From Nitrococcus mobilis Nb-231 (GTDB lineage Bacteria > Pseudomonadota > Gammaproteobacteria > Nitrococcales > Nitrococcaceae), in assembly GCF_000153205.1 (NCBI RefSeq), contig NZ_CH672427.1, forward strand, positions 410,594 to 474,593: a stretch of DNA of 64,000 nucleotides, read 5' to 3'. Each line of letters opens with the position of its first letter. The first letter of the stretch is position 1. The notes beneath the pieces were generated by a model. That model made no database searches and had not been told where the DNA came from. It saw only the letters and a program-made list of their open reading frames with translations. Of this stretch, positions 61,138-64,000 are shown piece by piece. The position numbers and the translations under genes were made by a program.

Positions 61138-61476
61138 ATGCACGCACCCTCATTTTTGCTCTTTATTGCATCGTTCATGCTCGCCCTAGTCGCAGGAGGC
61201 AGCCCATCCGCCTCCGCCGATACGAGGAGCGTCAGCTCATCCGTGAGTAGCTCAATAAGCACGGGTTCCGGTAGCAGCTCAACGGCGCAAGCCACCATAA
61301 CCGGGCAAAATGGGCTGATCATAATTAATGGCGATCGAGTCGAAGTCAAGAATGGCAAGCTTTTCTTGAATGGTGTTTCTTATGGGGCGGTGAATGAGCG
61401 ATCGGTGGTGAAATACACCGTGCAAGGTAATGTGAAGAAACTGTTTGTCGATGGCGTTGCAAGAAATCCGGATTGA
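61138..61476 (+). CDS. Secreted hypothetical protein, Ser-rich
   Basis: 112 residues with a signal peptide (PSFLLFIASFMLALVAGGSP followed by SASA). The next stretch is Ser-rich (RSVSSSVSSSISTGSGSSST) and the C-terminus is a strand domain: LIIINGDRVEVKNGKLFLNG, then GAVNERSVVKYTVQGNVKKL. Proteins with this C-terminal VKNGKLFxNGVSYG pattern occur in several gammaproteobacteria but are of unknown function. A GAGG-type ribosome site is weak. Confidence 0.65.
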   Translation: MHAPSFLLFIASFMLALVAGGSPSASADTRSVSSSVSSSISTGSGSSSTAQATITGQNGLIIINGDRVEVKNGKLFLNGVSYGAVNERSVVKYTVQGNVKKLFVDGVARNPD

Positions 61477-61736
61477 TGATCGCAACAGGTCTGACCGGCG
61501 GTTAATTGCTCGCAATGTGGCGTGGGGGCCGAGCAGGGACATTTGTCGAGCGATGAGGGCTCACGGCGAGCAGCGCCGTGATAAGCGACGAAATCGTAGG
61601 GGATCTTCTAAAGGTTCAGCAACCAGGGAAGGAACCAGCCGCTTGCGCTCGGTATCCGCAGCCGGCATTCAGGGCGAGGCACTACACTAGCCGCTCACCT
61701 TGGCCTGCTATTGGCGGCGGAGTTCGGCGGTCTAAC
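61477..61736. other. Intergenic stretch before the MASE1 remnant
   Basis: About 260 nt with no convincing gene; the N-terminus of the MASE1 gene is expected here but is not recognisable. Confidence 0.3.
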
Positions 61737-62314
61737 TCCTATGGCCCGCCTCGGGTGCCGGCTTGGTGCTGTTGCTCAAGCTCGGCTCTGGCTGGTGGTC
61801 CCTAATTGTGGCGGGGGAACTGTTTACTGGCTGGTCGCTGAGTCAGCCGCTGACCATGAGATTGGCCGGCGGTATGGCCCAAACGCTGGAAGCGTCGCTC
61901 GGCGTTTGGTTGCTACGCTGGGCCGGCCGCGTCGAGTGTTTTCGCAATCTCTCGCAAACCATCCATTTCAGCATTGCCGTGCGTCTGATTCCGCCCCTGC
62001 TGAGCGCAGGCGTGGGTACGCTCGCCCAATTTGTACACGGTCTCGTGCCGCTAGCCGATTGGCGCGCCGCGTGGTTTACCTGGTGGCTGGGGGACGCACT
62101 GGGCCTGCTGATCGTCGCGCCGGTCTTGATGGTCTGGTGGCGCTGGCTGTTCCGGGATGCGCACACCGTGCTGGCTTATCGGTTCACTCGGGATGAATAC
62201 ACCTTCTGCCTGAGTGTGAGTATCGGTATCGACTACGCGCAAGGCTTCTACATCCATAAGCCGGAGCCTTTGCTGAGCGCGGTCGGCGCGTCTGCCAAGT
62301 ACCATGGGGCGTGA
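61737..62314 (+). pseudogene. MASE1 - GGDEF/EAL deletion remnant
   Basis: The frame starts after a TAA with LLWPASGAGLVLLLKLGSGW (MASE1-type P-S-G turn) and continues through membrane segments (LFTGWSLSQPLTMRLAGGMA, AAWFTWWLGDALGLLIVAPV) to about residue 145. It then jumps to FCLSVSIGI, the end of a GGDEF-like domain, and DYAQGFYIHKPEPLLSAV, the end of an EAL domain. An intact protein would be 700 residues or more; most of GGDEF and EAL is deleted. No cyclic-di-GMP activity can remain. Confidence 0.65.
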
Positions 62315-62457
62315 GCTAGCGACGCGTTCTGGTAGACTCTAGCCGCGCTCGGGGGGCGCCGGCGCGCTCAGGGCCTAGAAGGTTCCGTCAGATAGAGGTG
62401 GGCACGCCGCGATCTCATGAGATTTCGCTAGCCGCCGTTCGGCAAGGGGGACAGTTC

Positions 62458-63759
62458 GTGAGCGTGGAATCGGTACGCGGCTCGTGGTCGAATCGCCTTG
62501 GGTTTGTTCTCGCCGCCGCGGGATCCGCGGTCGGTCTCGGAAACATTTGGAAGTTTCCCTATATGGCCGGGAAGAACGGTGGGGCGGCGTTCATTTTCGT
62601 CTATATTGTCTCCGTTTTCGCAATTTGTTTGCCAATCGTGGTTGCCGAACTGATGCTCGGCCGAACGAGTCGGCGCAACCCAGTCGGTGCATTCCAGAGC
62701 CTACGGCCTCGGAGCTTCTGGGTGCTCGGCGGCTGGCTCGGTGTGCTCTCGGGCTTCCTGATCCTGAGCTTTTACGGCGTGGTCGCGGGCTGGACGCTCG
62801 ACTTTATGCTCTTGAGTGCTTCTGGCAGCTTTTCCGGGGCCGGGGGAGCCGAGATCCACGCTCTGTTCGATGGCCTCGTCGGTAACGCACCACGCCAAAT
62901 CTTCTGGCAGGCGCTGTTCATGGTCGCGACGATCATCATCGTGGCGGGCGGTATCGCCTCTGGCATCGAACGGGGCTCGCGTATCCTGTTGCCGGCGCTG
63001 TTGCTTATGTTGATCGGGCTGGTCGGTTTTTCACTGACGCTTTCGGGAGCGGGGGACGCTGCGGCTTTCCTGTTGACGCCGCGCTGGGAAGAATTCTCGG
63101 GGGAAAGCCTGCTCGCAGCGCTCGGTCAGGCGTTTTTCTCCCTCAGCCTCGGCATGGGAGTGATGATCACCTATGGGAGCTACCTAGGTTCTGGCGAATC
63201 ACTGTCACGCTCCGCCTTTTACGTAGCATTGACCGACACGGCTGTGGCGTTACTCGCCGGTGCGGCGATTTTTCCCATCGTTTTCACTTTCGGCTTCGAA
63301 CCGGCCGCGGGCCCGGGTCTCACGTTCCAGACGTTGCCGGTCGCCTTCGCCCAACTGCCGTGGGCGGGGTTGCTCGCGTTCACGTTCTTTCTGCTGCTCA
63401 GCCTGGCTGCGTTGACCTCGTCGATCTCCCTGCTCGAGGTGGTCGTCGCCTATTTCATCGACGAGTGGCGCTGGCGCCGTGTGACCGCCGCCTGGTTTTG
63501 CGGGGGAGTAACCTTCCTGGCCGGCGTTCCGTGCGCTGTCGATAGCGCTTGGATCGAGCGGCTCGACGCGCTGACCTCGAATTATTTTCTGCCGATCGGC
63601 GGTCTGTTGATCGCGGCCTTCGCCGGTTGGGTGCTCGTTCCCGCGGAACAGGAAAGCGAGCTTGGCACGAACGTTTTGACGCGAACCTGGCGCTTCATGA
63701 TCCGCTGGGTGAGCCCCGCGGCTGTGGTCGCGATTTTCCTATCGCTCGTTTTGGGTTGA
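62458..63759 (+). CDS. Neurotransmitter:sodium symporter family transporter
   Basis: 433 residues from GTG 62458, behind AGGGGG; 20 further codons upstream are open. The NSS signature SWSNRLGFVLAAAGSAVGLG followed by NIWKFPYMAGKNGGAAFIFV is complete, including the Na/substrate site residues, and LGMGVMITYGSYLGSGESL forms the TM6-type break. About eleven membrane helices. Bacterial members (LeuT, TnaT, MhsT type) take up amino acids with Na+. Substrate cannot be told from sequence. Confidence 0.9.
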   Translation: MSVESVRGSWSNRLGFVLAAAGSAVGLGNIWKFPYMAGKNGGAAFIFVYIVSVFAICLPIVVAELMLGRTSRRNPVGAFQSLRPRSFWVLGGWLGVLSGFLILSFYGVVAGWTLDFMLLSASGSFSGAGGAEIHALFDGLVGNAPRQIFWQALFMVATIIIVAGGIASGIERGSRILLPALLLMLIGLVGFSLTLSGAGDAAAFLLTPRWEEFSGESLLAALGQAFFSLSLGMGVMITYGSYLGSGESLSRSAFYVALTDTAVALLAGAAIFPIVFTFGFEPAAGPGLTFQTLPVAFAQLPWAGLLAFTFFLLLSLAALTSSISLLEVVVAYFIDEWRWRRVTAAWFCGGVTFLAGVPCAVDSAWIERLDALTSNYFLPIGGLLIAAFAGWVLVPAEQESELGTNVLTRTWRFMIRWVSPAAVVAIFLSLVLG

Positions 63760-63811
63760 GTACTCTGAGCGAAGTTTTTGTGTCTCCTCGGGCGGGGGCG
63801 CGATCCGTCAC

Positions 63812-64000
63812 TTACGCCAAAGCCTTGCGCAGCAGGGCCTGCGCATCGTCTGGCAGAGGAATCGTCATGGCCAGTTCGTGGCCACGGGGCGACATCTTGT
63901 TCCAGGTCTTGCGCACGATGCGGAGCAACTTTGTCTCCTCGTGCGCGGTGGTGAAGTCGGCAAAATAATGCGCGAGGAAGACCAGGCAGGCGGTGTCTTC
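63812..64000 (-). CDS. DUF4202 protein, partial (start beyond the window)
   Basis: The minus strand ends with DTACLVFLAHYFADFTTAHE, then TKLLRIVRKTWNKMSPRGHE and PDDAQALLRKALA before TAA. These 62 residues match the C-terminal part of DUF4202 proteins (LVFLxHYFADF and KTWxKMS). The start lies outside the window. The family's function is unknown. Confidence 0.75.
   Translation of the reverse strand, partial: EDTACLVFLAHYFADFTTAHEETKLLRIVRKTWNKMSPRGHELAMTIPLPDDAQALLRKALA

Noticed and set aside
1-64000. tRNA, rRNA, riboswitch and CRISPR loci
   Set aside because: None recognised by eye on either strand; a covariance-model scan would be needed to exclude small RNAs.

Overview
The window looks like chromosomal DNA of a GC-rich, polarly flagellated gammaproteobacterium. 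The evidence is the flagellar order fliC-flaG-fliD-fliS-fliT-fleQ-fliE to fliR-flhB-flhA-flhF-flhG-fliA, the paired FlhF/FlhG, a FleQ-type sigma-54 activator, the DUF2802 gene after the chemotaxis position, and the ydbH-ynbE-ydbL operon. A Chromatiales-like sulfur or halophilic lineage is possible but cannot be proven from the sequence.

Layout. (1) 1-5.3 kb is an accessory zone of small, all-plus-strand genes: two copies of a ~0.7 kb unit (antitoxin, broken ParE-like toxin, DUF4160 fragment), a membrane protein with an amber stop, a DUF2283 pair, a DUF4160/DUF2442 pair, attC-like palindromes, a 14-residue stub of a REP-associated transposase, an IS4-type transposase remnant and a PHA-synthase-like fragment. 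(2) 5.3-9.7 kb holds an OsmC protein, a 951-residue protein joining a RelE-like N-terminus, a UvrD-type SF1 helicase and ankyrin repeats, and a truncated outer-membrane protein. (3) 9.9-14.1 kb carries ydbH-ynbE-ydbL and a small membrane protein. (4) 14.2-16.45 kb is a toxin-antitoxin cluster: a truncated VapC, intact VapC/Phd, a ribbon-helix-helix antitoxin with a decayed toxin, and HepT/MntA. (5) 17-42 kb is the flagellar locus. (6) 42-54.3 kb is mostly stress, RNA-repair and envelope genes (ChaN-PDZ, FMN reductase, RtcB, two CBS proteins, CreA, esterase lipoprotein, glutamate-synthase-like FMN protein, phosphoribosyltransferase, STAS-like protein, phospholipase-D-type synthase). (7) 54.3-64 kb has an HDOD protein, a thioesterase, pseudogene debris, a cytochrome P460, an AraC regulator, two copies of a 174-bp MITE-like element, a DUF898/M48 pair, a MASE1-EAL deletion scar, an NSS transporter and the end of a DUF4202 gene.

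The flagellar genes form one coherent machine: filament and cap, master activator, MS ring, switch, export apparatus, placement GTPase/ATPase and sigma-28. Two well-matched sigma-54 promoters sit 36 nt before fliE and before flhB, and a sigma-28-type promoter sits before fliD. However, fliG carries a one-base frameshift. cheY is frameshifted and fused by deletion to the last ~50 codons of a cheW-like gene, so the cheZ-cheA-cheB-mot-parA stretch normally found here is missing. fleSR is also absent between fleQ and fliE. As read, this locus would not support normal chemotactic motility.

Deletion scars and gene stumps recur across the window (ParE copies, VapC, transposases, outer-membrane protein, DUF4142/GST, MASE1-EAL, cheY-cheW). 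The genome is either eroding or has been rearranged repeatedly at mobile or TA loci. No tRNA, rRNA or CRISPR array was seen.
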